A stretch of 64,000 nt of DNA from Terasakiella brassicae (GTDB lineage: Bacteria; Pseudomonadota; Alphaproteobacteria; Rhodospirillales; Terasakiellaceae): positions 172,089 through 236,088 of the forward strand of contig NZ_BMHV01000002.1 in the NCBI RefSeq assembly GCF_014641495.1, given 5' to 3'. The notes under the pieces are model-generated. The model saw only the letters and a list, made by a program, of their open reading frames with translations, did no database searches and had not been told where the DNA came from. Of the stretch, positions 44,425-54,195 are shown piece by piece. The position numbers and the translations under genes are program-made. Within the stretch, counting starts at the first letter, position 1. Every line of letters begins with the position of its first letter.

Positions 44425-45468
44425 TTACGGGGCCGGATTGGGAAAGCTTCTGTGAACCGCATCAATATCGGCCAGTACATCGTCGGACAACGTCAGTTCA
44501 TAGGCATCAATATTGCTTTTCAACTGTTCCATCGTTGTCGCGCCGATAATCGACGCCGTGACAAAATTCTTGGATTTCAAAAAGGCCAGCGACATTTGGC
44601 TGAAATCCAAACCATGTTTTTGGGCCACCTCTGCATATCCTTGCGTTGCGTCCAGACCGCGCGGTTTGGTATAACGTGAATAACGATCCGGCCAAAGGGT
44701 CAGACGCGCACCTTGTGGTTCTGCACCATTTAGGTACTTACCACTCAGCGTTCCACACCCCAAGGGCGAATACCCCAGTAAGCCAACCTGTTCGCGCACA
44801 GCAAATTCGGACAAGCCAATTTCAAAAGAACGGTTGAGCAGGTTATAGGGGTTTTGGATAGATGCTATCCTTGGCCAGCCGTTTTTCTCCGCCAATGCCA
44901 GATATTGGGACACACCCCACGGTGTTTCGTTGGATACCCCGATATGGCGCACCTTGCCTTGTTCCACCAGTTTCGCAAGGGCCGACAAGGTTTCCTCAAT
45001 CGCGACCGCATCCGAATAGTCCGCATTGTTGGGGAAATCCAATTGCCCGAAACAATTCACCGGGCGCGATGGCCAATGAATTTGATACAAATCGATATAA
45101 TCCGTTTTCAGACGCTGCAAACTGTGATCACAGGCGGTTAAAACTTCGGCCTCGGTCAAACGTTTGGCGTCATCACGGATATATTTAAACCCACCCGGTC
45201 CAATCACCTTGGTTGCCAGCACGATCTCGTCACGCTTGGCGCTTTTTTCAAACCATGTTCCGATCACCCGTTCGGTATCTGCATAGGTTTCCTTGCGCGG
45301 GCTGATGGGATACATTTCCGCCACATCAAAGAAATTCACCCCGCGTGAAACGGCGTAATCCATCTGTTCATGGCCTTCGGCTTCGCTGTTTTGTTCGCCC
45401 CACGTCATTGTGCCCAGACAAACAAGGCTGACGTCAATATCGGTGCGTCCCAGTTTTCTATATTCCAT
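44425..45468 (-). CDS. Aldo/keto reductase (Tas-like)
   Basis: A 347-residue NAD(P)H-dependent oxidoreductase with the AKR barrel. The catalytic tetrad is seen as Asp/Tyr in NFFDVAEMYP, Lys in IVLATKVIG and His in LYQIHWPSR. MEYRKLGRTDIDVSLVCLGTMTWGEQN opens like E. coli Tas. The substrate is unknown. Start overlaps the tesA stop by one base, so it is coupled to tesA. Confidence 0.92.
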   Translation of the reverse strand: MEYRKLGRTDIDVSLVCLGTMTWGEQNSEAEGHEQMDYAVSRGVNFFDVAEMYPISPRKETYADTERVIGTWFEKSAKRDEIVLATKVIGPGGFKYIRDDAKRLTEAEVLTACDHSLQRLKTDYIDLYQIHWPSRPVNCFGQLDFPNNADYSDAVAIEETLSALAKLVEQGKVRHIGVSNETPWGVSQYLALAEKNGWPRIASIQNPYNLLNRSFEIGLSEFAVREQVGLLGYSPLGCGTLSGKYLNGAEPQGARLTLWPDRYSRYTKPRGLDATQGYAEVAQKHGLDFSQMSLAFLKSKNFVTASIIGATTMEQLKSNIDAYELTLSDDVLADIDAVHRSFPNPAP

Positions 45469-46115
45469 TAATTCATTACCTTTTTGATATGGGGAAGGAG
45501 ACGTTCTACAATAATCGCAACGCCGTCTGCATTGGGATGAATACCGTCTTCCTGATTCAAATCCGCAATCCCGGCCACCCCTTCAAGAAAAAAGGGATAT
45601 AGGGCGACCCCATGCTTTTTGGCAAGACGGGGATAAATTGCATTGAATTCCTGACCATAATCGCCACCCAGATTGGGTGGTGCCAACATACCGGTCAATA
45701 AAACTTTCATGCCGCGATCTTTTAAATTCTGTAAAATGCCATCAAGATTTTTTTCTGTCAGTTTTGGGTCCAGACCACGCAAACCATCGTTTGCCCCCAA
45801 CTCCACAATCACCATATCGGGATTATCCACCAAGGCCCAGTTCAGACGCGCCAGACCGCCTTTGGTCGTATCCCCCGACACCCCGCCATTCATCACTTTG
45901 ATATCTCGGTCCGGGAAATTATGATTAAGTGATTGTTGCAGTTGAACCGTAAACCCCTGATTTTGATCCAACCCGTATCCAGCCGTCAAACTGTCGCCCA
46001 GTGCCAGAATTTTAAAATCATCCGCCCATGCATGGACAGACACCATATTGACAAGGCCAAAGATCAGGACAAATCTGATAAGAACTGTTTTTATTGAAAA
46101 TAGGCCCTGTTTCAT
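45468..46115 (-). CDS. tesA: Periplasmic arylesterase / acyl-CoA thioesterase I (SGNH)
   Basis: A 215-residue exported esterase. A signal peptide ends near AWA-DD. SGNH blocks are ALGDSLTAGYG (Ser), GGVSGDTT (Gly), ELGANDGLRG (Asn) and DGIHPNADG (Asp-His). It hydrolyses thioesters or aryl esters in the periplasm. The start at 46115 has GGGAG upstream. The start codon interlocks with that of the divergent ybbA in a shared CATG. The same divergent pair exists in E. coli. Confidence 0.93.
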   Translation of the reverse strand: MKQGLFSIKTVLIRFVLIFGLVNMVSVHAWADDFKILALGDSLTAGYGLDQNQGFTVQLQQSLNHNFPDRDIKVMNGGVSGDTTKGGLARLNWALVDNPDMVIVELGANDGLRGLDPKLTEKNLDGILQNLKDRGMKVLLTGMLAPPNLGGDYGQEFNAIYPRLAKKHGVALYPFFLEGVAGIADLNQEDGIHPNADGVAIIVERLLPHIKKVMN

Positions 46116-46818
46116 GGACAAAACTCCCGCGCTACGTTTAACCGACATTCATCTTAAACTGGCCAGTCAGGCTGGTCACGTCAATATCCTGCGGGGAATT
46201 GATTTGGAAATTAACCAAGGGGAAACCGTTGCCATTGTCGGTCCCAGCGGGTCGGGCAAATCTTCCCTGATGATGGTGGTTGCCGGGTTGGAACGCGCAA
46301 CAAACGGCAAAATTGAAATTGCCGGTCAAGATGTCACCCATTTTGATGAAGATCGTTTTGCCCTGTTTCGACGCGATCAAATCGGCATTGTCTTTCAGGA
46401 TTTTCATCTGGTTCCGACCATGACCGCCTTGGAAAATGTCGCTATTCCGTTGGAATTTGCCGATATCGCCAATCCGTTTGATGTGGCCCGCCAACAACTT
46501 GAAGCCGTCGGTTTATCGCACCGAATAGATCATTATCCCTCGCAACTTTCCGGCGGGGAACAACAACGCGTTGCCCTTGCACGTGCCTGTGCAACAAACC
46601 CTGCGTTGTTATTGGCTGATGAACCCACCGGTAATCTGGATGGGGAAACCGGAAAAAAGATTATGGACCTGTTACTGGGTCGTCATAAAGCCCAAAAAAA
46701 CACGTTGTTGCTGATTACCCATGATCCCAAACTCGCTGATAAATGTGACCGCATTGTCCGGGTCAAGGACGGCTTGATCGTTGAAAACATCCAGACACAA
46801 AAGGCCGTTGCGCAATGA
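46114..46818 (+). CDS. ABC transporter ATP-binding protein (YbbA-like)
   Basis: A 234-residue ATPase of the LolD/MacB group. Walker [10 protein letters not shown], signature [14 protein letters not shown] and Walker [12 protein letters not shown] are in order. It pairs with the FtsX-like permease encoded next (4-base ATGA overlap). The ybbA-ybbP pair beside tesA is conserved in proteobacteria; the substrate is not established, and lipid or lipoprotein handling is often guessed. I chose ATG 46114; a TTG at 46048 would lie inside tesA. Confidence 0.92.
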   Translation: MDKTPALRLTDIHLKLASQAGHVNILRGIDLEINQGETVAIVGPSGSGKSSLMMVVAGLERATNGKIEIAGQDVTHFDEDRFALFRRDQIGIVFQDFHLVPTMTALENVAIPLEFADIANPFDVARQQLEAVGLSHRIDHYPSQLSGGEQQRVALARACATNPALLLADEPTGNLDGETGKKIMDLLLGRHKAQKNTLLLITHDPKLADKCDRIVRVKDGLIVENIQTQKAVAQ

Positions 46819-49319
46819 CCAACTGGACCCATGCCTTTCGTCTGGCCCGGCGCGAACTGCGCAGCGGCACCCAAGGGTTTCGCATTTTTCTGGCGTGCCT
46901 GATTTTGGGTGTGGCGACAATTGCCGCTGTATCCTCCCTGAACCTGTCCATTTCCGATGGATTGGCGCGTGATGGTAAAATTTTGCTGGGGGGCGATATC
47001 GACCTGCGCCTGTCCGGTCGCACCATTGATGATGACCAACGCGACTATCTGAGCAGCTTTGGTCAGCTTTCCCACGTCAGTGAACTGCGTGCAATGGCCC
47101 AAGGCGAGGATAAACGCCTGTTGGTGGAACTCAAGGCCGTTGATATACTCTACCCACTGGTGGGCCAAGTCCAAACCAACGGGGCCAGCCCTTTTGACAG
47201 TGCCATGAATTCCGCACAAGCGGTAGTGGATCAGGAAGTTCTCAACCGCCTGCAAATAAACGTCGGTGACACAATAAAACTGGGGGAAGCCACCCTGTTT
47301 ATTGCCGATGTGTTGAAAAAAGAACCGGACCGCATTGCTTCCGTCATCAATTTTGGGCCGCGTGTTCTCATTTCACAGCAAACTTTGGATCAAACCAAAC
47401 TGTTACAGCCCGGCAGCGTTGTGCGCCATCATTACCGCCTGTTACTGGACGATCCAAATCAGGCTATCGGTTTTGAAGAGAAACTAAAAGAGACTTTCCC
47501 CGAAGCCGGATGGCGCATTCGCACGCCCGATAATGCGGCCCCCGGTGTGGAAAACTTTATTGATCGTCTCGCCCTTTTCCTCAGTTTCGTTGGCTTTACC
47601 ACTTTATTGATCGGCGGGGTTGGTGTCAGTGCCGGGGTGCGTGATTACCTGAATGGCAAAACCGCCACCATCGCGACCTTTAAATGCCTCGGGGCCTCCA
47701 GCGATATTATTTTTGGTACCTATCTCGTTCAAATCACCCTGATCTCTTTAATCGGTATCTCAGTCGGTCTGATTTTGGGGGGGGCTGCCCCATTAATCGC
47801 AGCGCAGATCGGGTCCAGCCTGTTTCCCGTTGTCCCGCATGGGGCACTTTATCCCGGTGCCCTTCTCAGTGCCGCCGCCTTTGGTATTTTGACCGTCATG
47901 GCCTTTGCCTTCTGGCCTCTGGGTCGGGTACAAAATGTTGCGGCCAGTGCGCTTTTTCGTGATAAAGTGACACCGATCACCGCAGAACCTGCCCGTAAAT
48001 ACAAGATATATTCTTATGGGGCTGCCGGATTATTAATTTTATTAACACTTGCAACTGCACATCGCCTTGATTTTGCGATTGTGTTTGTCGTTGTGGCTGC
48101 ATTGGTTCTTTTAATCTTGAAACTTGCCGGACGCCTGACCGCCACATTGGCACAAAAGACCCCGCATCTGGGCCATACCGGCATGCGCCTTGCTATTGCC
48201 GCCCTGCACCGCCCCGGCACCACGGCCCCTGCTGTTATTCTCTCCCTCGGGCTTGGTCTGTCCGTTCTGGTCGCTGTCACCCAGATTGATCAGAACCTGC
48301 GCGGACAAATCAGTGACGAACTCCCCAAACAGGCACCGACTTTCTTTTTTATTGATATTCAAAGTGATCAGGCAGACGCCTTCGATCAGGCCCTGCAAAC
48401 CATCGACGGAACCTCACAGTATAAACGGGTGCCCTCTTTGCGCGGACGCATCACCCAGATTGACGGCGTGGATGTGGATAAAGTCAACATCGACAGTCAG
48501 TCCCAATGGGCGGTGCGTGGGGATCGCGCGTTGACCTATGCCCGTGAACCTGCCGAAGGATCCAAAATAATCAAAGGCGAATGGTGGCCTGCCGATTATC
48601 AAGGTGCCCCACAAATATCGTTGGATGCAGGCCTCGCTAACGGATTTGGGGTAGAAATCGGTGACAGTCTGACCGTGAATGTCTTGGGGCGCAATGTAAC
48701 GGCTGAAATTACCTCCTTGCGCGAGATTAACTGGAAATCCCTGCGTTTTGATTTTGCCATTATCATGTCCCCCGGCCTGTTGGAACACGCCCCGCATTCC
48801 CATATCGCCGCCATTCATGCCAATGATCAAGCGGCCCCTGATATTGAACAAAAACTCGCCCGTGGTTTTCCCAATGTTTCCATCATTCGGGTAGAAGAGG
48901 CACTTAATTCCGCACGCAATATCATGGATGGGATTTCCAGTGCCATTGGCGTTGCCGCCAGCCTGACCGTCATGGCCGGTGCCCTTGTGTTGGCGGGTGC
49001 AATGGCATCGGGTCGCCAGCAACGCATTTATGAGGCCGTTGTCTTCAAGGTCTTGGGGGCGACACGGGCAAAAATGCTACAGGCCTATTTAATCGAATAC
49101 AGCGTCCTTGGCCTTGTCACCGGTGTCATCAGCGCCATTGTCGGAAGTCTGGCGGCCTGGGGTGTCATCACCTTTTTGATGGATATGAACTGGCGCTTTC
49201 ATCCCCAAGGTGTGATTCTCACCTTGGGCATCTGCCTGATTTTAACCATCGCCGCCGGATTCATCGGTACATGGAACGCTTTAAGCGAAAAGGCCGCGCC
49301 CCACTTGCGCAATGAATAG
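46815..49319 (+). CDS. FtsX-like ABC transporter permease (YbbP-like)
   Basis: An 834-residue membrane protein with the layout of YbbP: one N-terminal membrane segment (about 24-44), a large periplasmic domain to about 250, three segments (about 255-390), two more (about 405-445), a second periplasmic domain (about 495-715) and three final segments with a second FtsX domain (AMASGRQQRIYEAVVFKVLGA). It is coupled to ybbA by an ATGA overlap. A 9-bp hairpin without a T tract starts at the stop codon (49319-49347). Confidence 0.92.
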   Translation: MTNWTHAFRLARRELRSGTQGFRIFLACLILGVATIAAVSSLNLSISDGLARDGKILLGGDIDLRLSGRTIDDDQRDYLSSFGQLSHVSELRAMAQGEDKRLLVELKAVDILYPLVGQVQTNGASPFDSAMNSAQAVVDQEVLNRLQINVGDTIKLGEATLFIADVLKKEPDRIASVINFGPRVLISQQTLDQTKLLQPGSVVRHHYRLLLDDPNQAIGFEEKLKETFPEAGWRIRTPDNAAPGVENFIDRLALFLSFVGFTTLLIGGVGVSAGVRDYLNGKTATIATFKCLGASSDIIFGTYLVQITLISLIGISVGLILGGAAPLIAAQIGSSLFPVVPHGALYPGALLSAAAFGILTVMAFAFWPLGRVQNVAASALFRDKVTPITAEPARKYKIYSYGAAGLLILLTLATAHRLDFAIVFVVVAALVLLILKLAGRLTATLAQKTPHLGHTGMRLAIAALHRPGTTAPAVILSLGLGLSVLVAVTQIDQNLRGQISDELPKQAPTFFFIDIQSDQADAFDQALQTIDGTSQYKRVPSLRGRITQIDGVDVDKVNIDSQSQWAVRGDRALTYAREPAEGSKIIKGEWWPADYQGAPQISLDAGLANGFGVEIGDSLTVNVLGRNVTAEITSLREINWKSLRFDFAIIMSPGLLEHAPHSHIAAIHANDQAAPDIEQKLARGFPNVSIIRVEEALNSARNIMDGISSAIGVAASLTVMAGALVLAGAMASGRQQRIYEAVVFKVLGATRAKMLQAYLIEYSVLGLVTGVISAIVGSLAAWGVITFLMDMNWRFHPQGVILTLGICLILTIAAGFIGTWNALSEKAAPHLRNE

Positions 49320-49430
49320 GAAATCGGTGCAATTCTATCCGGTTTCCCTTGCATTGCGGGAATTTCATGACATATTAGGTGGTAACAAATTCATTTTGAT
49401 TGAGTCTTAATAGCTCCAACGAGGATTCAA

Positions 49431-50147
49431 ATGCAATTCGGTAATGACCGTCAATCCATGTCGCACGCTGAAGCACGCGTTTCACAGTATGACGTGGGCC
49501 TACGCAAATATATGCTGGGTGTCTATAACTACATGGCTGCGGCCCTTGCCTTAACCGGTATTGTGGCCATGCTGGCCTCTACATCAGCGCCCCTGATGCA
49601 AACTGTTCATGGAACACCGCTGAAATGGGTTGTGATGCTGGCGCCGCTTGGCTTCGTCTTTTTCCTAAGCGCCCGCATCCATAAAATGTCCAACCAAGCC
49701 GCGCAAATGACCTTCTGGGCCTTTGCCTGTCTCATGGGTCTGTCCCTGTCCTATATCTTTCTGGCATACACCGGGACAAGCATTGCGCGGACCTTCTTTG
49801 TGACAGCCGTTTCTTTCGGCGCACTCAGCCTGTACGGGTACACAACCAAGCGTGACCTGTCCGGAATGGGCACATTCCTGTTTATGGGTGTGGTCGGTTT
49901 GATCCTGGCATCGCTGGTGAACCTGTTCCTGCAAAGCTCCATGATGCATATGGTGATCTCTGCCATTGGTGTCCTGTTGTTTGCCGGTCTGACCGCCTAT
50001 GACACACAACGCATCAAAGATATCTACAACGAACTTGATTCGTCCGATATCGCTGGCAAGAAAGCCATTATGGGTGCTTTGACGCTCTATCTCGACTTCA
50101 TCAACATGTTCATGTTCCTGCTCTCATTCCTGGGCAATCGCGAATAA
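49431..50147 (+). CDS. Bax inhibitor-1 / YccA family membrane protein
   Basis: A 238-residue inner-membrane protein with seven hydrophobic segments. The last part, GLTAYDTQRIKDIY and ALTLYLDFINMFMFLLSFLGNR, is the family signature. Bacterial members leak calcium or modulate FtsH; no specific role can be read here. The start has GAGGA upstream, and a strong terminator follows. Confidence 0.94.
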   Translation: MQFGNDRQSMSHAEARVSQYDVGLRKYMLGVYNYMAAALALTGIVAMLASTSAPLMQTVHGTPLKWVVMLAPLGFVFFLSARIHKMSNQAAQMTFWAFACLMGLSLSYIFLAYTGTSIARTFFVTAVSFGALSLYGYTTKRDLSGMGTFLFMGVVGLILASLVNLFLQSSMMHMVISAIGVLLFAGLTAYDTQRIKDIYNELDSSDIAGKKAIMGALTLYLDFINMFMFLLSFLGNRE

Positions 50148-50174
50148 TCGAACATGATCAAGAGATAAAAGAAG

Positions 50175-50204
50175 AAGCCCGGCAATTACCGCCGGGCTTT
50201 TTTT
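50175..50204 (+). terminator. Intrinsic terminator after the BI-1 family gene
   Basis: AAGCCCGGC and GCCGGGCTT form a 9-bp GC-rich stem with a 7-base loop, followed by seven T. Confidence 0.95.
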
Positions 50205-50230
50205 ATATCTGTTCTATAATCCCACTTGCG

Positions 50231-50273
50231 CCTTTCAAAAGCACTGCCATACTCCTTTCAAATACACTGCCTT
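50231..50273 (+). repeat. Tandem near-repeat, 2 copies at 23-base period
   Basis: CCTTTCAAAAGCACTGCCAT (50231-50250) recurs as CCTTTCAAATACACTGCCTT (50254-50273) with three mismatches. It ends 14 bases before the next start codon. It may be a regulator site or a small duplication. Confidence 0.6.
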
Positions 50274-50287
50274 ATGAGGAACCGATC

Positions 50288-51856
50288 ATGGTTGCGACCA
50301 AAAAAAACCAAGAAAGCCAACCCAAACTGATTGTGCGCAATACACAACACAGCGATATCAAACGCATTCAAAAACTGTGTAAAAAAGTCTATCCCGATAT
50401 CCCGGCTTACTCCGCCGCAGAGATTAAAGCCCAGATTCAGAAATTCCCGGAAGGCCAGTTCGTTGTTTTGTTTGAAAACGACATTGTGGGTTTTTGTGCC
50501 ACTTGCCGCCTGCCTGAAAATCTGGCTTTTTCCAAACACGACTGGGAAAGCATCACAGGAAACGGCTATGCTTCGCGCCACGATCCAAAGGGTGATTGGC
50601 TTTATGGCATTGAAATTTTGGTCGATCCCGATATGCACGGCAATCGCATCGGACAACGCTTGTATAATGAACGGAAGAACCTGTGCCTGAACCTCAGCCT
50701 GAAAGGCATTGTCTTTGGCGGACGTCTGCCCAACCTTGCCAAACGTTGGAAAAAAGTCGGCAGTGCAGAAGCTTATATTGAACTGGTTCAATCCAAAAAA
50801 TTGCGCGACCCTGTACTGGGGTTTCAGCTGCGCAATGGCTTTGAACCCATCGGTGTTTTGCCCAAATATTTTCCCACAGACCATGAATCGATGGGCTATG
50901 CCGCCCATATGGTTTGGCGCAATATCAAATATGTTGATGATCCCATTCGCGAAACCGATCAACAACGCGGACGCACGATTAAAACGGTTCGGGTCTCGAT
51001 CGTGCAATACCAGCAACGCAAACTGACATCTTTTGAAGAATTTGCCACGCAAGTCGAATATTTCGTCGATGTGGTTGCCGATTACAAGGCGGACTTTGTC
51101 CTTTTTCCCGAACTGTTCACCCTGCAATTGCTGTCGATTGAAAATCAGGAAATTCCGGCGTCCAACGCCATTGAAACACTGACCAAATATACAGAACCGC
51201 TGAAGAAACTACTTTCCGAACTCGCCGTTTCCTACAATATTAACATTATTGGCGGATCACACCCCACCCGGGACGAAGACGGCAATATCCTTAATATCTG
51301 TTATGTCTGTCTGCGCGATGGGTCCATTCATCAACAGGCCAAAATCCATCCCACGCCCAATGAGCGTTATTGGTGGAATATCGAAGGCGGGAACGAGCTG
51401 CAAACCATTATGACTGATTGCGGCCCGATCGGCGTTCTCATTTGCTATGACAGCGAATTTCCAGAACTCGCCCGTCATCTGGTGGATCAGGGGGCCGAAA
51501 TTTTGTTTGTGCCGTTTTGTACGGACGAACGCCAAAGCTATATGCGGGTACGTTATTGTTCACAAGCGCGTGCTGTTGAAAACCAGTGTTTTGTGGCTAT
51601 GGCCGGAAATGTCGGCAACCTACCCAACGTGGCCAATATGGATATCCAATATGCCCAAAGCAGCATTTTAACCCCCTGTGATTTCCCCTTTGATCGTGAC
51701 GGGATTGCCGCCGATACCACACCAAATGTGGAAATGGTCGCATTTGCCGACCTCAGACTGGAAGATTTACGCCAAGCCCGCCATAGCGGAACTGTCCAGA
51801 ACCTGAAAGATCGCCGCTTCGATTTATACGCAACTCATTGGAAGAAAAAATCCTAA
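50288..51856 (+). CDS. Bifunctional GNAT N-acetyltransferase / carbon-nitrogen hydrolase
   Basis: A 522-residue fusion. Residues about 12-215 are a GNAT domain (ILVDPDMHGNRIGQRLY gives the acetyl-CoA loop). Residues about 232-510 are a nitrilase-fold amidohydrolase with the triad E275 (FPELF), K352 (AKIHPTP) and C386 (ICYDSEFPE). Such fusions occur across many bacteria and their substrate is unknown; an amide linked to an acetylated amine is a guess. It is monocistronic, with a terminator on each side. Confidence 0.92.
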   Translation: MVATKKNQESQPKLIVRNTQHSDIKRIQKLCKKVYPDIPAYSAAEIKAQIQKFPEGQFVVLFENDIVGFCATCRLPENLAFSKHDWESITGNGYASRHDPKGDWLYGIEILVDPDMHGNRIGQRLYNERKNLCLNLSLKGIVFGGRLPNLAKRWKKVGSAEAYIELVQSKKLRDPVLGFQLRNGFEPIGVLPKYFPTDHESMGYAAHMVWRNIKYVDDPIRETDQQRGRTIKTVRVSIVQYQQRKLTSFEEFATQVEYFVDVVADYKADFVLFPELFTLQLLSIENQEIPASNAIETLTKYTEPLKKLLSELAVSYNINIIGGSHPTRDEDGNILNICYVCLRDGSIHQQAKIHPTPNERYWWNIEGGNELQTIMTDCGPIGVLICYDSEFPELARHLVDQGAEILFVPFCTDERQSYMRVRYCSQARAVENQCFVAMAGNVGNLPNVANMDIQYAQSSILTPCDFPFDRDGIAADTTPNVEMVAFADLRLEDLRQARHSGTVQNLKDRRFDLYATHWKKKS

Positions 51857-51872
51857 GGGATAGTCCATAAAC

Positions 51873-51904
51873 AAAAGCCCCTGAAAATATCCTCAGGGGC
51901 TTTT
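51873..51904. terminator. Bidirectional terminator between the fusion gene and the PaaK-like gene
   Basis: AAAAGCCCCTGA and TCAGGGGCTTTT form a 12-bp stem with an 8-base loop. T-rich flanks on both sides allow it to end both converging transcripts. Confidence 0.93.
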
Positions 51905-51924
51905 GTTTAATGCATCAGATTTGT

Positions 51925-53166
51925 TTATTCATAGGTCCGGATATCGTCGATAACCTTACCATCATTGGCCAAGCTGCCCGGGGCAACAAATTCAATACCG
52001 CCGCGCAATTTACAAATTGTTTGCACCGTCTCGCCAATGGCTTTTGCCAAATCATCCGTACCGTTTTCCACTTCGCATTGCAGGGTCATGGCATCGCGGT
52101 TGTCTGCATTTGTCACAACCAGACGGCCTTTTTGAATTTCAGCAAAACTTTTCACCACCTGATTGACTTGGCCCGGATGGACAAACATGCCTTTGACCTT
52201 GGTGGTTTGATCAGCACGACCCATCCAGCCTTTAATGCGCATGTTTTTACGTCCGCACGGGCTTTCGCCTGCCAGAACAGCCGATAAATCACCTGTGCCG
52301 AAACGGATCAACGGATAGGCTTGTGACGTCAGGTTTGTGACCACCACTTCCCCCACTTCACCTTCTGCAACCGGATCGTTGGTACCGGGACGCACGATTT
52401 CAACCAAAACGCCTTCATCCACAATCAGCCCCTCACGTGCCGGTGATTCATAGGCAATCGCGCCAATATCTGCCGTTGCATAAACCTGACCAACCTTGAT
52501 ACCGCGTCCTTCAAACCAATCACGCACCGATGGCGGCAAGGCTTCGCCTGTCACCAAGGCCTTGTTCATAAAGCTGGTATCAATCCCCGCACCATCACAT
52601 TTTTCCAGCAAAATACGCAGGAAAGACGGTGTGCCGCAGTACCCATTCGGTTTTAAGTCACGCAGGATTTCAAGCTGTTGTTCCGTATTGCCCGGCCCGG
52701 CAGGAATAACAGCACAGCCCAAGGCACGTGCCCCGCCTTCCACAATAAAACCACCCGGCGTCATATGGTAAGATAACGTATTTAAAACCACATCACCTTC
52801 ACGAAATCCGGCGGCATGAAACGCGCGCGCCGTGCGCCAATAATCCGGCTGGCGCCCTTCCGGGTCATAAATCGGCCCCGGTGATTGAAACAAACGGCCA
52901 ATCAGACCCGTTCCTTGCGCCGTCATTCCCCCAAACGGCGGCAATTCACGTTGTTTCGTGACAAGATCAGATTTACGTGTTACCGCAATACCCGCCAGTA
53001 CATCGCGATTGATAGATTGCGGATCAATGTCTTTTAGAAGATCCGTAAAAAACGAGGCATTGGCTTTCGCATGAGTAAGCTGTGTGGAAAGCTGGGCGAA
53101 CTGTTCCTTTTCGCGCTGCGCCTGATCGCGTGTTTCCAGTTCGTCGTAATAGTGTTGGTCGCTCAT
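51925..53166 (-). CDS. Phenylacetate-CoA ligase family (PaaK-like) AMP-binding protein
   Basis: A 413-residue adenylate-forming enzyme. Typical PaaK-like blocks are GTPSFLRILLEKCDG, YATADIGAIAYES, the LIRFGTGDLS motif and the C-terminal GRADQTTKVKGMFVHPGQV. It should activate an aromatic or related acid to its CoA thioester. It is the last gene of the liv-type operon, 47 bases after livF. The specific acid is not readable; the operon's other ligase looks like a long-chain acyl-CoA type. Confidence 0.88.
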   Translation of the reverse strand: MSDQHYYDELETRDQAQREKEQFAQLSTQLTHAKANASFFTDLLKDIDPQSINRDVLAGIAVTRKSDLVTKQRELPPFGGMTAQGTGLIGRLFQSPGPIYDPEGRQPDYWRTARAFHAAGFREGDVVLNTLSYHMTPGGFIVEGGARALGCAVIPAGPGNTEQQLEILRDLKPNGYCGTPSFLRILLEKCDGAGIDTSFMNKALVTGEALPPSVRDWFEGRGIKVGQVYATADIGAIAYESPAREGLIVDEGVLVEIVRPGTNDPVAEGEVGEVVVTNLTSQAYPLIRFGTGDLSAVLAGESPCGRKNMRIKGWMGRADQTTKVKGMFVHPGQVNQVVKSFAEIQKGRLVVTNADNRDAMTLQCEVENGTDDLAKAIGETVQTICKLRGGIEFVAPGSLANDGKVIDDIRTYE

Positions 53167-53213
53167 GGTTTTACCCTGTAGTTATCTTTTTTGGCCTGAG
53201 TGCTGAGTCTGAT

Positions 53214-54041
53214 TTACAGCCAACGCTTACGACGTTTGTAGGATTTCAGGTTCTTGAAGGATTTGCGTTCTTCACCGCCACCACCGAGATAGAATTCTTT
53301 GACATCTTCGTTGCTGAGCAGTTCTTCGCGCGTGCCATCCAGAACGACTTTTCCGGATTCCATAATATACCCGTAATCACAGTGCTTCAGGGCCATATTG
53401 GCGTTCTGTTCCACCAGCAACATGGTAATGCCCAGTTCTTTGTTCAAAGTGCGGATAATTTCAAACACTTCTTTCACCAGCAAAGGCGACAGACCCATGC
53501 TCGGTTCATCCAGCAAAATCATATCAGGCTTGGACATAATCGCACGGCCAATTGCCAACATTTGCTGTTCCCCGCCCGACAGATAACCTGCCAGACCGGT
53601 CCGTTCTTTCAAACGCGGGAAATAATGGAAAACTTTTTCAATATCGGCCTTGATCTCGGCATTACTGTCTTTTCGGGTATAGGCACCCAGACGCAGGTTT
53701 TCAATGACCGTCATATCTTCAATAATCCGGCGGCCTTCCATAACCTGAAAGATCCCGTCACGCACAATCTGATCCGGGCTGCCGTTGGCAACGTTCTTCC
53801 CATTGTAAATGACTTCGCCACGGGTCACTTCGCCGTCTTCGGTTCCCAAAAGACCGGAAATCGCTTTCAATGTGGTTGATTTGCCCGCACCGTTTGGCCC
53901 CAACAAAGTCACCAGTGCACCTTTTGGTACATCCAGAGAGACACCACGCAGAACCAGAATAACCTCGTTATAAACAACTTCGATGTTGTTTACACTCAGC
54001 ATCAGGTCTGCATTGTCATTTGCTATAGCTGCCTCTGCCAT
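53214..54041 (-). CDS. Branched-chain-type ABC transporter ATPase (LivF-like)
   Basis: A 275-residue ATPase. Walker A GPNGAGKSTT, signature LSGGEQQMLAIGRA and Walker B MILLDEPSMGL fit LivF. A basic tail (KSYKRRKRWL) extends past the usual end. It is the second ATPase of the operon's HAAT-type importer. An upstream hairpin at 54142-54167 separates it from the binding-protein gene and may lower its dose. Confidence 0.92.
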   Translation of the reverse strand: MAEAAIANDNADLMLSVNNIEVVYNEVILVLRGVSLDVPKGALVTLLGPNGAGKSTTLKAISGLLGTEDGEVTRGEVIYNGKNVANGSPDQIVRDGIFQVMEGRRIIEDMTVIENLRLGAYTRKDSNAEIKADIEKVFHYFPRLKERTGLAGYLSGGEQQMLAIGRAIMSKPDMILLDEPSMGLSPLLVKEVFEIIRTLNKELGITMLLVEQNANMALKHCDYGYIMESGKVVLDGTREELLSNEDVKEFYLGGGGEERKSFKNLKSYKRRKRWL

Positions 54042-54141
54042 CGTTTTTTCCTTTTTCCCTGCTTGCCCGCGAAAAATTCGAGCGATTTGTTTTTATAAAA
54101 TGGATAAATCAATAAATTTAAATTTTTGAGGGTATCGGAGG

Positions 54142-54167
54142 CCCCGGACAAATCGTCCTGTCCGGGG
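54142..54167 (-). promoter_or_regulatory. Stable hairpin after the binding-protein gene
   Basis: CCCCGGACA and TGTCCGGGG form a 9-bp GC-rich stem with an 8-base loop, 29 bases after the binding-protein stop. No T tract follows, so it more likely stabilises the upstream mRNA end than terminates. Confidence 0.6.
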
Positions 54168-54195
54168 ACACTCCAACACCTCAGGAAGGTAAACC

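Noticed and set aside
50258..51127. A 289-codon open frame on the minus strand
   Set aside because: It lies wholly antisense to the GNAT-nitrilase gene, has no ribosome-binding site and looks like a codon-bias shadow.
53082..53879. A 265-codon open frame on the plus strand
   Set aside because: It is antisense to livF and the PaaK-like gene, with composition typical of a shadow frame.
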